DNA of 37,985 bases from an uncultured Duncaniella sp. (GTDB lineage Bacteria > Bacteroidota > Bacteroidia > Bacteroidales > Muribaculaceae): NCBI GenBank assembly GCA_910586305.1, contig CAJUGS010000032.1, positions 1 to 37,985 on the forward strand. The letters run 5' to 3'. Below the pieces are notes generated by a model. That model saw only the letters and a list, made by a program, of their open reading frames with translations, made no database searches and had not been told where the DNA came from. Within the stretch, counting starts at the first letter, position 1; every line of letters begins with the position of its first letter. Shown piece after piece: positions 16,653-26,515 of this stretch. Both the position numbers and the translations under genes were made by a program.

Positions 16653-17789
16653 ATGAAATTTACTGAAATTCCATCACATGAAAAGGAGAAGAGGCTGTTG
16701 AGGCAGATGGTGAGTGACCGGAGAATTCCTCATGCTCTTCTGCTCCATGGCCCTGCAGGCACTGGCAAGTTCATGCTGGCAAGGGCCTTTGCTCAATACG
16801 TACACTGTGTTTCTCCAGGTGTAGACGGGGAGCCTTGCGGAGTGTGTGCGTCATGTCGACAGCATAATTCATTTAATCACCCGGATATCGCCTATGTATT
16901 CCCGGTGGTAAAGAACGAGGGTAATAAAAGGCCGATATCCGAGGACTTCATGGAGGATTTCAAAGACTATGTTGGCCGCAATCCGTTCATGGATTTTGAA
17001 AAGTGGGCCGGATACTTCGATAAGAAGACCGTTCGTCCCATGATATATGCTGAAGAAAGCAAAAGGCTTGAAGAGCGGATGTCTATCACCGCATTGTCTT
17101 CCGATTGGAAGATTGTTCTGCTTTGGCTTCCGGAACTTCTCGGTGAGGAAGCTGCAAATAAATTGCTCAAGCTTATTGAGGAGCCGTCAGACGGGTCTCT
17201 CTTTGTCCTTGTGAGCAATGATGCGGCATCAATCCTGCCCACTATTCGATCGCGTTGTCGGCCGCTCGAAGTTGGCCGACTTGCCGATGCAGATATCGCA
17301 GAATGGCTTGCCGCTCATCTCGCGATGGACTCGGCGGAGGCTATGGCGGTTGCCCATGTCGCAGAGGGCAGTGTCAATGCTGCATTGAAGAGTTTAGACG
17401 CGGCAAGTGTTTCGAGAATGTACTTTGACCTTTTTGTGCGTCTTATGCGCCTGGCCTATATGAGAGACGTGAAAGGTATGAAAGAGTGGGGCGGAGCTGT
17501 GGCAGAACTCGGGCGCGAAAGTGCAGTGAGATTCTTCGAATATTGTACTCGTCTGATACGAGAAAACTTCATATATAACTTCCGGATCGCTGACCTTAAC
17601 TATTTAAATTCTGAAGAGGAAAAATTCAGTCGTAATTTCGCAAGGTTTGTGACTGAAAAAAATGCTGAGCGTATTATAAGGGCGATGGACCGTGCTGCGG
17701 TTGATATCGCTGGCAATGCAAGTGCGAAGATAGTATGCTTTGATTTTGCTGTGAAGATGATAATACTTATAAAGGAAGGTGTGGAATGA
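16653..17789 (+). CDS. holB: DNA polymerase III delta' subunit
   Basis: The clamp-loader delta' subunit of the replicative polymerase, 378 residues. It has an AAA+ domain with GPAGTGKF (33-40), where phenylalanine replaces the usual serine or threonine, so ATP binding is probably lost, as expected for delta'. A zinc module follows with C52, C62, C65 and C68. Sensor and arginine-finger region IRSRCRPLEVG is present. The tau/gamma subunits, by contrast, keep an intact P-loop. Its stop overlaps the start of the nuclease gene by four bases (ATGA), so the two are coupled. Confidence 0.9.
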   Translation: MKFTEIPSHEKEKRLLRQMVSDRRIPHALLLHGPAGTGKFMLARAFAQYVHCVSPGVDGEPCGVCASCRQHNSFNHPDIAYVFPVVKNEGNKRPISEDFMEDFKDYVGRNPFMDFEKWAGYFDKKTVRPMIYAEESKRLEERMSITALSSDWKIVLLWLPELLGEEAANKLLKLIEEPSDGSLFVLVSNDAASILPTIRSRCRPLEVGRLADADIAEWLAAHLAMDSAEAMAVAHVAEGSVNAALKSLDAASVSRMYFDLFVRLMRLAYMRDVKGMKEWGGAVAELGRESAVRFFEYCTRLIRENFIYNFRIADLNYLNSEEEKFSRNFARFVTEKNAERIIRAMDRAAVDIAGNASAKIVCFDFAVKMIILIKEGVE

Positions 17790-20700
17790 AACCGTTTCTA
17801 AAACAGGTTGCTGAGGCATATCTCGCTTCTGAATGGAAGGAGATGATGGACTATTGCTTTGTTTTCCCAAACAAGAGAAGCGGAGTTTTTTTTCGCAACT
17901 ATCTCATGGAGCAAGCTTCCGGACATCCGTTGATATTGCCCCATATCACCACTATCGGAGAATTGATGTCGTCGTTTTCTTCCTTAGCCGAAGCGTCTCG
18001 ACTTGATCGTCTTTTCCTATTGTATGAGGAGTATAGTAAGCTTAGTGATGATATCTCTGATTTTGACAGGTTCCTTTTTTGGGGCGAGATGATTCTTGCT
18101 GATTTCGACGATGTAGATTTAAATCTTGCTGATGCGTCGAAGCTTTTTCTAAATCTAAAACGGTATCGTGAAGTAAATGCCTATTATCTTACTCCTGAGC
18201 AGGAGGAAATTCTCTCAAGATACTGGGGCGGACAGTTTGTGCAGCATTCTCCACATGAATTTTGGTCTCATCTGAAAAAAGAGGAGGATAGTGAGCTTGA
18301 GCAGAAATTCCTGAAACTATGGGAGGTGCTCGGTCCGCTATATGATAACTATCATGCTGTTTTACGTCGTGGAGGGCTTGGCTCTCGCGGAATGATTGCC
18401 CGAGATGCCGTCAATATTGTTGCATCGCATGACGGTTCTGTTCTTCCTTACCGGAGGTATGTTTTCATTGGTTTCAATGTGCTATCTCTTGCGGAAATCA
18501 GACTATTTGACATACTTCGAGAACGTGGAATTGCTGATTTTTACTGGGACATAGCTTCCCCGGCAATATTCTCCGAGGGTAATAAAGCTTCGAGATTTAT
18601 GAGCCGTAACCAACGTTGCTTCCCGTCAAGGTATGAGCTTAGTGATGATTCCGATTGTAGATTCCCGCAGATAATAGTTTCCGGTGTCCCGTCTGGAGTA
18701 GGACAGGCGAAAGAAGCCGGACGGCTTTTGGCAGAATGGGTTGAGGCAGGTGTAATCTCCAATCCCGGGAATGCTATTAATACGGCGATAGTGCTTCCTG
18801 ACGAGACCCTGTTTGTGCCGATGGCTCACTATGTGCCAGACAAGATTACTGCTTTGAATGTCACGATGGGATTCCCACTTAGGGCAACCTCCTTCGCTTC
18901 ATTTGTGTCGTCTGTTGTCTCGTTGCAATTAAGGGCACAGAGATCACGTGATGAGTGGTATTTCTTCTATGAAGATGTCAATACACTCGTTTCCCATCCT
19001 TTGTTAAGGGATGTTGACAGTGACGGATGCGATATGGTATTAAAGAGTATACGAGACCGTCGTCTTTTTCTGGTCCCAGAATGCGAAATCTGTGATAAGT
19101 ATCCACTACTTGCTCCTTTTTTCACAGCGGTCAACGATTCAGACTCTGTTGAAGAAGTCTATGGCTATTTTCACCGCCTCTTGTCTTCGTTGCTTGAGAA
19201 AGTAGAAGACAATAAGGCAGTTGATGTTGATGCTGATGGCGTATCTTTGGACGTAAACCTTGAAAGTGGTGACAATATTGAGGCTTATTTCGTTCGTTCA
19301 TATCTCGACGCTCTTGATGAATTAAAAAGTGCGATTGATAGGCGAGGAGTAAGGATGAAGGAGATAACATTCATTCAGCTTCTCCAGAAGGCCATTGCGT
19401 CATCAAGCGTCAATTTTACTGGTGAGCCACTTAAAGGTCTTCAAATGATGGGAGTGCTTGAGACCCGTGCCCTTGATTTTGAGAACTTAATTATTCTTTC
19501 TATGAACGAACGGGTTTTCCCTCGTAAGTTCTATTCAAAGTCATTCATACCAGACAATCTCCGAAGGAGTTATGGACTTCCCACCAGTGATTTTCAAGAG
19601 TCAATTTTCTCATACTCCTTCTATCGCCTTCTGTCCCGTGCTTCAAATGTGCATCTCTACTATGATGCTCGAAATGTCTCGGGTCGCAACAGCGAGATGT
19701 CCCGTTACATTGCACAGCTGCTTTATATTTTCCCGGAAAGTTCGGTGAAACATGAATTGATATCCTATCCTCTTTCTGTAGCTCCCGAGGAGAGGATATC
19801 CGTAAGAAAAAATGATGAAATAATGAGGCGACTTCGGGAGTTTACTCCTCAGGGTGGCTCTCGCACTCTGTCGGCCTCGTCCATAAACGACTATATCAAC
19901 TGTCCGCTGTCGTTCTATCTTAAAAAGATATGTCGGCTTGACCTGGACGAGGAGGTGATAGACTATATGGATTCGGGAACATATGGCACTATTCTTCATG
20001 CTTCTGTGGAGAAGGTGTATAATGACTTTCTTAAAGGAGCAGATGAGGTCAAAGTTACATCTGAAATGCTTGACGGTGTGCTGCATTCAACCGCATATCT
20101 TGATATGGTGATTACATATGCTGTCAATGAACATTACAACCGGCTTGGGAAATGTTGTGACAGACCTCTTACAGGTGAAGCAAAGGTGCTTGGGGTAATT
20201 ATGAAGCACTTTATTTCCCTGTTGTTTACTGAGGAAAAAAAGATTGCGCCATTTGACTTTATTTCAGCGGAATGCGAGGTGTTGAAGTCCATGGAAATTA
20301 CGCCCGATCTTTCAGTAAATATCCGTCAGGTTATCGATAGGATAGACCGTGTTTATCCTGAAGGACATTATGGCAATGACGCTTTGGCAAAATTACGTAT
20401 AGTTGACTATAAGACAGGATCTGATGATATTGATTTTTCGGATTTTGACCAACTGTTCAACAACAGTGAATTGCATCGACGCAAGGCGATTGTTCAGTTG
20501 TTGTTTTACTGCAACGCCTATGCGGAGCATACCGGGTATGCCGGTCCTATCACGCCTGTGATATATCAGATGAAGACACTTTCCACATTTGGCTTACGCC
20601 CAGTGGCTCGAAAGTCTGATGGGTCTGATGGAAAGAAGAAGGGGGCTATCCCTGTGGTTGATTATAGGGAGATAAATGATGAGTTCCTTGCTCGGTTCAA

Positions 20701-20809
20701 AGGTGTTGTAAAGGAAATGTTTGACGAACACACTCCTTTTACACAGGCTCCGGATGATCATAATTGTAAGTTCTGTTCACTCACTGCTATTTGTAGACGC
20801 ACAAAATGA
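17786..20809 (+). CDS. AddB-like PD-(D/E)XK nuclease with Fe-S cysteines
   Basis: A cytoplasmic protein of 1007 residues. The N-terminal half resembles an inactive helicase fold (FVFPNKRSGVFFRNYL, residues 26-41, in place of a P-loop). The C-terminal nuclease domain has GTILHASVEK, E of AECEVL and the metal/catalytic VDYKTG (D874, K876). Four cysteines (C706, C994, C997, C1003) match the iron-sulfur staple of AddB and Cas4-type nucleases. AddB works with AddA in double-strand break repair. No addA-like helicase lies next to it here, so the partner must be elsewhere. It overlaps holB and hemW by four bases each. Confidence 0.85.
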   Translation: MKPFLKQVAEAYLASEWKEMMDYCFVFPNKRSGVFFRNYLMEQASGHPLILPHITTIGELMSSFSSLAEASRLDRLFLLYEEYSKLSDDISDFDRFLFWGEMILADFDDVDLNLADASKLFLNLKRYREVNAYYLTPEQEEILSRYWGGQFVQHSPHEFWSHLKKEEDSELEQKFLKLWEVLGPLYDNYHAVLRRGGLGSRGMIARDAVNIVASHDGSVLPYRRYVFIGFNVLSLAEIRLFDILRERGIADFYWDIASPAIFSEGNKASRFMSRNQRCFPSRYELSDDSDCRFPQIIVSGVPSGVGQAKEAGRLLAEWVEAGVISNPGNAINTAIVLPDETLFVPMAHYVPDKITALNVTMGFPLRATSFASFVSSVVSLQLRAQRSRDEWYFFYEDVNTLVSHPLLRDVDSDGCDMVLKSIRDRRLFLVPECEICDKYPLLAPFFTAVNDSDSVEEVYGYFHRLLSSLLEKVEDNKAVDVDADGVSLDVNLESGDNIEAYFVRSYLDALDELKSAIDRRGVRMKEITFIQLLQKAIASSSVNFTGEPLKGLQMMGVLETRALDFENLIILSMNERVFPRKFYSKSFIPDNLRRSYGLPTSDFQESIFSYSFYRLLSRASNVHLYYDARNVSGRNSEMSRYIAQLLYIFPESSVKHELISYPLSVAPEERISVRKNDEIMRRLREFTPQGGSRTLSASSINDYINCPLSFYLKKICRLDLDEEVIDYMDSGTYGTILHASVEKVYNDFLKGADEVKVTSEMLDGVLHSTAYLDMVITYAVNEHYNRLGKCCDRPLTGEAKVLGVIMKHFISLLFTEEKKIAPFDFISAECEVLKSMEITPDLSVNIRQVIDRIDRVYPEGHYGNDALAKLRIVDYKTGSDDIDFSDFDQLFNNSELHRRKAIVQLLFYCNAYAEHTGYAGPITPVIYQMKTLSTFGLRPVARKSDGSDGKKKGAIPVVDYREINDEFLARFKGVVKEMFDEHTPFTQAPDDHNCKFCSLTAICRRTK

Positions 20810-21900
20810 AGTATTACGTACATATACCATTTTGCCATTCCAAGTGTGCCTACTGCGATTTCTATTCCACTCCGGCTGCTGAAGGGCTTAAGGAGATGTT
20901 TGTTGATTCGGTTTATGGTGAATTGCACGAGAGACTTGGCGGTCTTGAAAAAATCGAAACATTGTATCTGGGTGGAGGGACGCCGTCCTCGCTTTCAAGG
21001 GAGTTGTTGTGCAAACTAATATCTTATTTTCAAATAGATGATAGTGTTAAAGAAGTAACCATTGAAGCTAATCCTGAGGATGTGACCGACGGCTTTGCTC
21101 GATTCGTATCTTCGCTATCACCTGTCGCGCGAGTTAGCATGGGTGTGCAGTCTATGAATGATGGCGAGCTTTCCTTCATAGGGCGTCGCCACTCAGCGTC
21201 AGATGCTGAAAATGCTTTCCATACTCTTAGGACCGGTGGCGTAGACAATATTTCCCTCGATTTGATTTATGGTCTTCCCGGACAGGACCTTGCATCGTGG
21301 AAAAAGTCGCTTGACAAAGTCCTCGCCCTTAGGCCTAAGCACCTTTCTGCATACCTGCTTTCATATGAACCGCAGACACGACTTGGTGTCATGCTGTCGA
21401 AGGGAAAAGTCCAGGAGGCCTCAGCCGAACTTGCAGAGGATATGTATTCATATCTTTGCTATGCGGCAAGGAAGGCTGGCTACGAGCATTATGAGATTTC
21501 AAATTTTGCCCTTCCTCATTATCGTGCTGTGCATAATTCGTCCTATTGGGATGGATCGGAATATGCCGGACTTGGCCCAGGTGCACACTCATATATGAAT
21601 GGCTTAAGAGGATACAATCGCTCATCCCTTAAGGATTATATTGCCACTAATGGTTGTGGTGTATATGAGGAAGACCCGGAAACGGAATTCTCAAGGTTCA
21701 ATGACCTCGTGATAACTTCTCTCAGGACATCTTCCGGCATTCCGTTTGATGTGCTTTCAGCGTATCCTGAGTCAAAATCTGTAGCACTCAGATTGCTGTC
21801 AGCTGGATTTCTTGAAGAAACATTGGACGGCCATGTTGCTATTCCCGAGCGTCTTTGGTTGAAATCCGACTCGATTATGCGGGAACTGATAATTGTTTAA
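20806..21900 (+). CDS. hemW: Radical SAM heme chaperone HemW
   Basis: A radical SAM protein of 364 residues that binds heme and is thought to deliver it to respiratory proteins. The [4Fe-4S] cysteines C10, C14 and C17 stand in CHSKCAYCDF. The SAM-binding LGGGTPS follows near residue 54, and the HemW hallmark HNSSYWDGSEYAGLGPGAHS is present at about 243-262. The C-terminal HemW domain is complete. It was long misannotated as oxygen-independent coproporphyrinogen oxidase. The start ATG overlaps the stop of the nuclease gene (ATGA), making it the last gene of the holB operon. Confidence 0.93.
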   Translation: MKYYVHIPFCHSKCAYCDFYSTPAAEGLKEMFVDSVYGELHERLGGLEKIETLYLGGGTPSSLSRELLCKLISYFQIDDSVKEVTIEANPEDVTDGFARFVSSLSPVARVSMGVQSMNDGELSFIGRRHSASDAENAFHTLRTGGVDNISLDLIYGLPGQDLASWKKSLDKVLALRPKHLSAYLLSYEPQTRLGVMLSKGKVQEASAELAEDMYSYLCYAARKAGYEHYEISNFALPHYRAVHNSSYWDGSEYAGLGPGAHSYMNGLRGYNRSSLKDYIATNGCGVYEEDPETEFSRFNDLVITSLRTSSGIPFDVLSAYPESKSVALRLLSAGFLEETLDGHVAIPERLWLKSDSIMRELIIV

Positions 21901-21944
21901 GCAAATTTACACCTTTATAAATCCCGCTATTCGAATCTTTTTTG

Positions 21945-21952
21945 TACCTTTG
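21945..21952 (+). promoter_or_regulatory. -7 promoter box of gyrA
   Basis: TACCTTTG matches the -7 consensus and lies about 50 bases before the gyrA ATG. No TTTG is present at -33. Confidence 0.6.
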
Positions 21953-22002
21953 TGGGAATTTTGTAAGAAATAAACACTACCTTCACATTTCAATTCTCAT
22001 TT

Positions 22003-24630
22003 ATGATTGAAGAAGACCGAATAATAAAAATCGACATCGAAAACGAGATGAAGAGTGCCTACATCGACTATTCGATGTCGGTAATTGTGTCGCGTGCGCT
22101 TCCTGACGTGCGTGACGGTCTCAAACCGGTTCATCGTCGCGTCCTTTTCGGTATGAACGAGATGGGCAATACATCAGATCATCCACATAAGAAATCTGCA
22201 AACTGTGTGGGTGAGGTTATGGGTAAATACCATCCTCATGGCGACTCATCGATTTATGGAACTGTAGTACGTCTGGCCCAGCCTTGGGCCATGCGTTACT
22301 GTCTGGTCGATGGACATGGCAACTTCGGCTCTGTCGACGGAGACGGTGCTGCTGCGATGCGATACACTGAGGTCCGCCTCGCACGTCTTGGCGAGGAAAT
22401 GCTCGCTGATATTGATAGCGATACAGTGGACTTCCAGCCCAACTATGATAATTCGCGCGTAGAGCCCGTGGTGCTTCCTTCCCGTTTCCCGAACCTCCTT
22501 GTCAATGGAGCGTCCGGTATTGCGGTCGGTATGGCTACGAATATGCCCACGCATAATCTCACTGAGTCCATCAATGCCTGTGTGGCTTATCTGGAGGACC
22601 CCGATATCGATGTGGCTGGCCTGATGAAGCATATTCCGGCTCCTGATTTCCCCACAGGAGGTACCATATATGGTTATAGTGGTGTCAAGGATGCCTATGA
22701 GACCGGACGTGGTCGAATCATCATCCGCTCAAGAGCCGAAATAGAAGTCGAGGACAATCATGAGAATATAATTGTAACAGAGATTCCCTACAACGTAAAC
22801 AAAGCCGAGCTGATATCATATATAGCTGACCTTGTTAACGAAAAGAAACTCGACGGCATCGCTGACATAAATGACGAGAGTAACTATAAAGGTATGCGTA
22901 TCGTTATTAAGCTCAAGAGCGATGCTAATGCCAATGTAGTGCTCAATAAACTCTATAAGATGACTCAGATGCAGTCGTCGTTTAGTGTTAACAATGTCGC
23001 TCTTGTCGGAGGTCGCCCTAAGACGCTCAATCTTAAAGACCTTATCAGTGAGTTCGTAAGCCATCGTCACGAAGTGGTGATTCGTCGCACAAAGTTTGAG
23101 CTGAGAAAAGCAAGGGAGAGAGCCCATATTCTTGAAGGTCTCATAATAGCTTCTCAGAATATAGATGAAGTTATAAAGATAATTCGTGCAGCGTCGGATA
23201 CAACTGAAGCAAGAGAGAATCTAAAAGTTCGTTTCGGTCTCACTGATCCACAGACTGCTGCAATCGTAGAGATGCGACTCCGTCAGCTCACCGGACTTGA
23301 GCAGGATAAACTAAAAGCTGACTATGAGGCTATAGAAAAGGAAATAGCAAGACTTGATCTTATCCTGTCTGATGATTCCGTGTGTCGCGAGGTTATCAAA
23401 ACAGAGCTTCTCGAAGTAAGAGACAAGTGGGGGGACGTGCGTCGCACCGATATAGATTACACCGCCGGCGACTTTAACGCCGAGGACTTCTATGCCGATG
23501 ACGATATGATTATTACCATTTCACATCGTGGCTATATCAAACGTACTTCACTTAGTGAATTCCGTGCGCAGAATCGTGGCGGTGTAGGTGCTAAGGGCTC
23601 AGATACCCGTGACGAGGACTTCATCGAACACATATATCCGGCTTCGATGCACAACTATATGCTCTTCTTCACTCAGAAGGGTCGTTGCTATTGGCTCAAG
23701 GTGTATGAGATTCCTGAAGGCGCTAAGAACTCAAAGGGACGAGCTATACAGAACCTTCTCAATATCGATAGCGATGATATGGTCAAGGCTTTCATCTGTA
23801 CCAAGAATCTTGGTGACGAGGAGTTTGTGACGACCCACAATCTTGTCTTTGCTACCAAGCGTGGTGTTATCAAGAAGACTTCGCTTAAAGCATATTCCCG
23901 TCCACGTTCGAAGGGCGTGAATGCCATCATCATACGTGAGGGCGATGAACTCCTCGCTGTGGAGATGACCGACGGTAACAGCGAAATCCTGTTGGCCAAC
24001 CGTAACGGTCGTGCTATTCGCTTCCCCGAGAACAAAGTTCGTGAAATGGGACGAATGTCTACAGGAGTGCGTGGTATGACTCTTGATGGAGAAGATGACG
24101 AAGTGGTTGGTCTCATTTGTATGCCATCTGAGACAGCCAATGATGTCATGGTGCTCAGTGAACGTGGTTATGGCAAACGTACACCTCTTGATGTAGATGT
24201 TGAGACTGAAGCCGGAGTCACCGAACGTCAGCCCGTCTATCGAATCACAAACCGAGGCGGTAAGGGTGTTCGAACTATGAATATCACCGAGCGAACAGGC
24301 TCTCTCGTGGCAATCAAGAGTGTAAATGACGACAATGATCTTGTTATTATAAACAAGAGCGGTATCACTATCCGCATCCATGTAAGTGATATCAAGGTTC
24401 AAGGACGTTACACCCAGGGTGTACGTATCATTAACCTTGACAAACGTGGCGATACAATTGCATCTGTCTGCTGTGTGGATTCCGATCCGGAAGAGGAGGT
24501 TGAAGCAGTAGAGCAACAGACCGACGAAGTCACCGACATGATGCCGGAAGAGCTTTTCGAGGAAACTCTTGATTTCGGTCCGGAAGAAGAGGATCTCGAT
24601 GAGGAAGAAATAGAGGAAGCCGATGAATAA
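22003..24630 (+). CDS. gyrA: DNA gyrase subunit A
   Basis: The DNA-cleaving subunit of gyrase, 875 residues. The catalytic tyrosine is Y121 in MRYTEVRL. The quinolone region reads HPHGDSSIYG (77-86), with serine at 82 and glycine at 86, where E. coli has Asp87. The C-terminal wrapping domain includes the GyrA box QNRGGVGAKG and repeated beta-blades, which distinguishes it from ParC. The protein ends in a very acidic tail (about the last 45 residues). A secreted TPR protein gene starts 30 bases after the stop, so the two may be read together. Confidence 0.97.
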   Translation: MIEEDRIIKIDIENEMKSAYIDYSMSVIVSRALPDVRDGLKPVHRRVLFGMNEMGNTSDHPHKKSANCVGEVMGKYHPHGDSSIYGTVVRLAQPWAMRYCLVDGHGNFGSVDGDGAAAMRYTEVRLARLGEEMLADIDSDTVDFQPNYDNSRVEPVVLPSRFPNLLVNGASGIAVGMATNMPTHNLTESINACVAYLEDPDIDVAGLMKHIPAPDFPTGGTIYGYSGVKDAYETGRGRIIIRSRAEIEVEDNHENIIVTEIPYNVNKAELISYIADLVNEKKLDGIADINDESNYKGMRIVIKLKSDANANVVLNKLYKMTQMQSSFSVNNVALVGGRPKTLNLKDLISEFVSHRHEVVIRRTKFELRKARERAHILEGLIIASQNIDEVIKIIRAASDTTEARENLKVRFGLTDPQTAAIVEMRLRQLTGLEQDKLKADYEAIEKEIARLDLILSDDSVCREVIKTELLEVRDKWGDVRRTDIDYTAGDFNAEDFYADDDMIITISHRGYIKRTSLSEFRAQNRGGVGAKGSDTRDEDFIEHIYPASMHNYMLFFTQKGRCYWLKVYEIPEGAKNSKGRAIQNLLNIDSDDMVKAFICTKNLGDEEFVTTHNLVFATKRGVIKKTSLKAYSRPRSKGVNAIIIREGDELLAVEMTDGNSEILLANRNGRAIRFPENKVREMGRMSTGVRGMTLDGEDDEVVGLICMPSETANDVMVLSERGYGKRTPLDVDVETEAGVTERQPVYRITNRGGKGVRTMNITERTGSLVAIKSVNDDNDLVIINKSGITIRIHVSDIKVQGRYTQGVRIINLDKRGDTIASVCCVDSDPEEEVEAVEQQTDEVTDMMPEELFEETLDFGPEEEDLDEEEIEEADE

Positions 24631-24660
24631 TAATCACCAATAACCTAATAACCAGCTATT

Positions 24661-25884
24661 ATGAAAAAAATCAGCATCCTGACACTCGGTCTTTTGGCCG
24701 CAGCGTCAATGTCAGCTCAGACCTCTCTTGTGAAGGAGGCTGACAAGACATTCAAGGGAGTCAATGACTATACCTCCTATATGAAGGCGGTTGATCAGAT
24801 CACTCCGGCGTTTACCAACGACGAAACAAAGGGTAATGCCCAGACTTTCTGGATTCCCGGAAAAGCCGGCTTCAAGCTCTATGACGATATGTACAGCCAG
24901 AAGCTTATCGGCAAGAACCCGGACCTTATCCAGATGGGTGAGGCCCTTGTCAATGGCTACAAATATGGTATGATGGCTCTTGCTGTAGATACAGTAATTG
25001 ATGCCAAGGGAAAGGAGAAGACCAAGTTTTCTAAAGAAATAGCAGGTGCCATAGCCGGTCACCACAACGATTTCCTCAATTCAGGATCTGCTTTTTGGGA
25101 CGCTCAGAAGTATCCCGAGGCTTACACTGCTTTTGAGGCTTATGTGACCATTCCCGAGAATCCCCGTCTCGGCAAGGCCGCTCCGAAGGCTATTGCTGAC
25201 TCCACTGCAGCCCAGATTTCCTATTATGCTGGCCTCGCTGCATGGCAGGCAAAGATGCTTCCCGAAGCAGCAAAATGTTTTGAGAAGATGATGGCTATCG
25301 GCTATGATGATATGGCAGCCTATGACTATGCCTACTCTGTAGCTTTCGAGATGCAGGATGAAGGCAAGAAGCTTGAATACTCCAAGATTGCTTTTGACAA
25401 ATTCGGAACACAAAAGCCCGAGTTCCTTCAGCGCATCATCTCGCACTATATCACCCAGAAGGACTATGATACTGCGATGAAGACTCTTCAGAATGCTATC
25501 GCTGCTGATCCCACCAACGGAACATACTACTATCTGCTTGGTGTCCTCTGTGATGACAAGGGCGAGAAGGAGACTGCAAAAGCAAACTTCAAGAAAGCTG
25601 TCGAGCTTGATCCCGAGAATGCTCTTATTAACTTCAGCTTCGGCACATCTCTTCTTCAGGAGTATGAGCGTCTTGATGAGAAAACAGGCGAAATGAGCCA
25701 GGCTGAATACAATAAATATCGCGTGGAGAACATGAATCCTCTGCTTAAGGAGGCTGCTCCCTATCTTGAGAAAGCCTATAAGCTTGACGACACCATGACA
25801 AACGCTCTCAACAACCTCAAGATTATCTACTATAATCTTAATGATGGAGAAAACCTCCAGCGTGTTGAGAAGCTTCTCCTCTAA
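24661..25884 (+). CDS. Secreted tetratricopeptide repeat protein
   Basis: A 407-residue protein with a clear signal peptide (MKKISILTLGLLAAASMSAQ, cleaved after about residue 19), so it is periplasmic. The repeat most easily recognised is YYYLLGVLCDDKGEKETAKA, about 290-309, followed by a second partner helix. More degenerate TPR-like helical pairs (AWQAKMLPEAAKCFEKM) lie in the middle. TPR proteins serve as scaffolds for partners, which are unknown here. It lies 30 bases after gyrA and a strong terminator follows. Confidence 0.85.
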   Translation: MKKISILTLGLLAAASMSAQTSLVKEADKTFKGVNDYTSYMKAVDQITPAFTNDETKGNAQTFWIPGKAGFKLYDDMYSQKLIGKNPDLIQMGEALVNGYKYGMMALAVDTVIDAKGKEKTKFSKEIAGAIAGHHNDFLNSGSAFWDAQKYPEAYTAFEAYVTIPENPRLGKAAPKAIADSTAAQISYYAGLAAWQAKMLPEAAKCFEKMMAIGYDDMAAYDYAYSVAFEMQDEGKKLEYSKIAFDKFGTQKPEFLQRIISHYITQKDYDTAMKTLQNAIAADPTNGTYYYLLGVLCDDKGEKETAKANFKKAVELDPENALINFSFGTSLLQEYERLDEKTGEMSQAEYNKYRVENMNPLLKEAAPYLEKAYKLDDTMTNALNNLKIIYYNLNDGENLQRVEKLLL

Positions 25885-25918
25885 TTCTTAAGAGGCAATT
25901 CTCTAAAACTATTAACAT

Positions 25919-25950
25919 ATAGCCCTGGGAAATACAAATCCCGGGGCTAT
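25919..25950 (+). terminator. Terminator after gyrA-TPR unit
   Basis: A 12-bp stem, ATAGCCCTGGGA with TCCCGGGGCTAT, one G-U pair and an 8-base loop. It begins 34 bases after the TPR stop codon. No long U tract follows. Confidence 0.75.
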
Positions 25951-25981
25951 CTTGAATAAGAATGTTTAATTAAATATTAAG

Positions 25982-26515
25982 ATGACAACTCTCGAACAGT
26001 TTGACTGTGCTTTAGATTTATGTCGTGATATTTTTTCAAAAAAACTTAAGGATTACGGTCCTTCATGGAGAATAATGCGACCGCGTTCTGTCACAGACCA
26101 ATTGTATATTAAGGCTAAACGCATCCGTACACTTGAGGAAGGAGAAGCCATGGTTGAAGAAGGAATTCTTGGAGAATTTATGGCTGTTGTAAACTATGGT
26201 CTTGTGGGACTAATCCAACTTGAACGAGGCTATGCAGACGAGGCCGACATGACAGCCGATGAGGCTATCGGCTTGTATGACGCGAAGGCTGCGTTAGCTC
26301 GTAAACTCATGGCCGCAAAAACTCATGATTATGGAGATGCCTGGCGTGGGATGAGGGTAAACTCCTATACGGATTTTATACTTACAAAGCTCCAGCGTGT
26401 GAAGGAGATAGAGGAAAACTGCGGACGGACAATAGTATCCGAAGGAATTGACTCCAACTATTTGGATATCATTAATTATGCCGTTTTCGGGATAGTAAAG
26501 CTTACAGAAAAATGA
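25982..26515 (+). CDS. DUF1599 family protein with internal duplication
   Basis: A 177-residue cytoplasmic protein made of two copies of the same unit. The first half has KLKDYGPSWRIMRPRSVTDQ (about 21-40) and later FMAVVNYGLVGLIQLE. The second half repeats the pattern as KTHDYGDAWRGMRVNSYTDF and YLDIINYAVFGIVKL. I recognise it as DUF1599, a family common in Bacteroidota. Its biochemical role is not known to me. It overlaps the DoxX-like gene by four bases, an arrangement I recall from other Bacteroidota, so the two probably work together. Confidence 0.85.
   Translation: MTTLEQFDCALDLCRDIFSKKLKDYGPSWRIMRPRSVTDQLYIKAKRIRTLEEGEAMVEEGILGEFMAVVNYGLVGLIQLERGYADEADMTADEAIGLYDAKAALARKLMAAKTHDYGDAWRGMRVNSYTDFILTKLQRVKEIEENCGRTIVSEGIDSNYLDIINYAVFGIVKLTEK

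Noticed and set aside
23731..24516. 261-codon minus-strand frame inside gyrA
   Set aside because: It is antisense to the conserved C-terminal domain of GyrA, with no promoter or recognisable motif. It arises from the codon use of gyrA.
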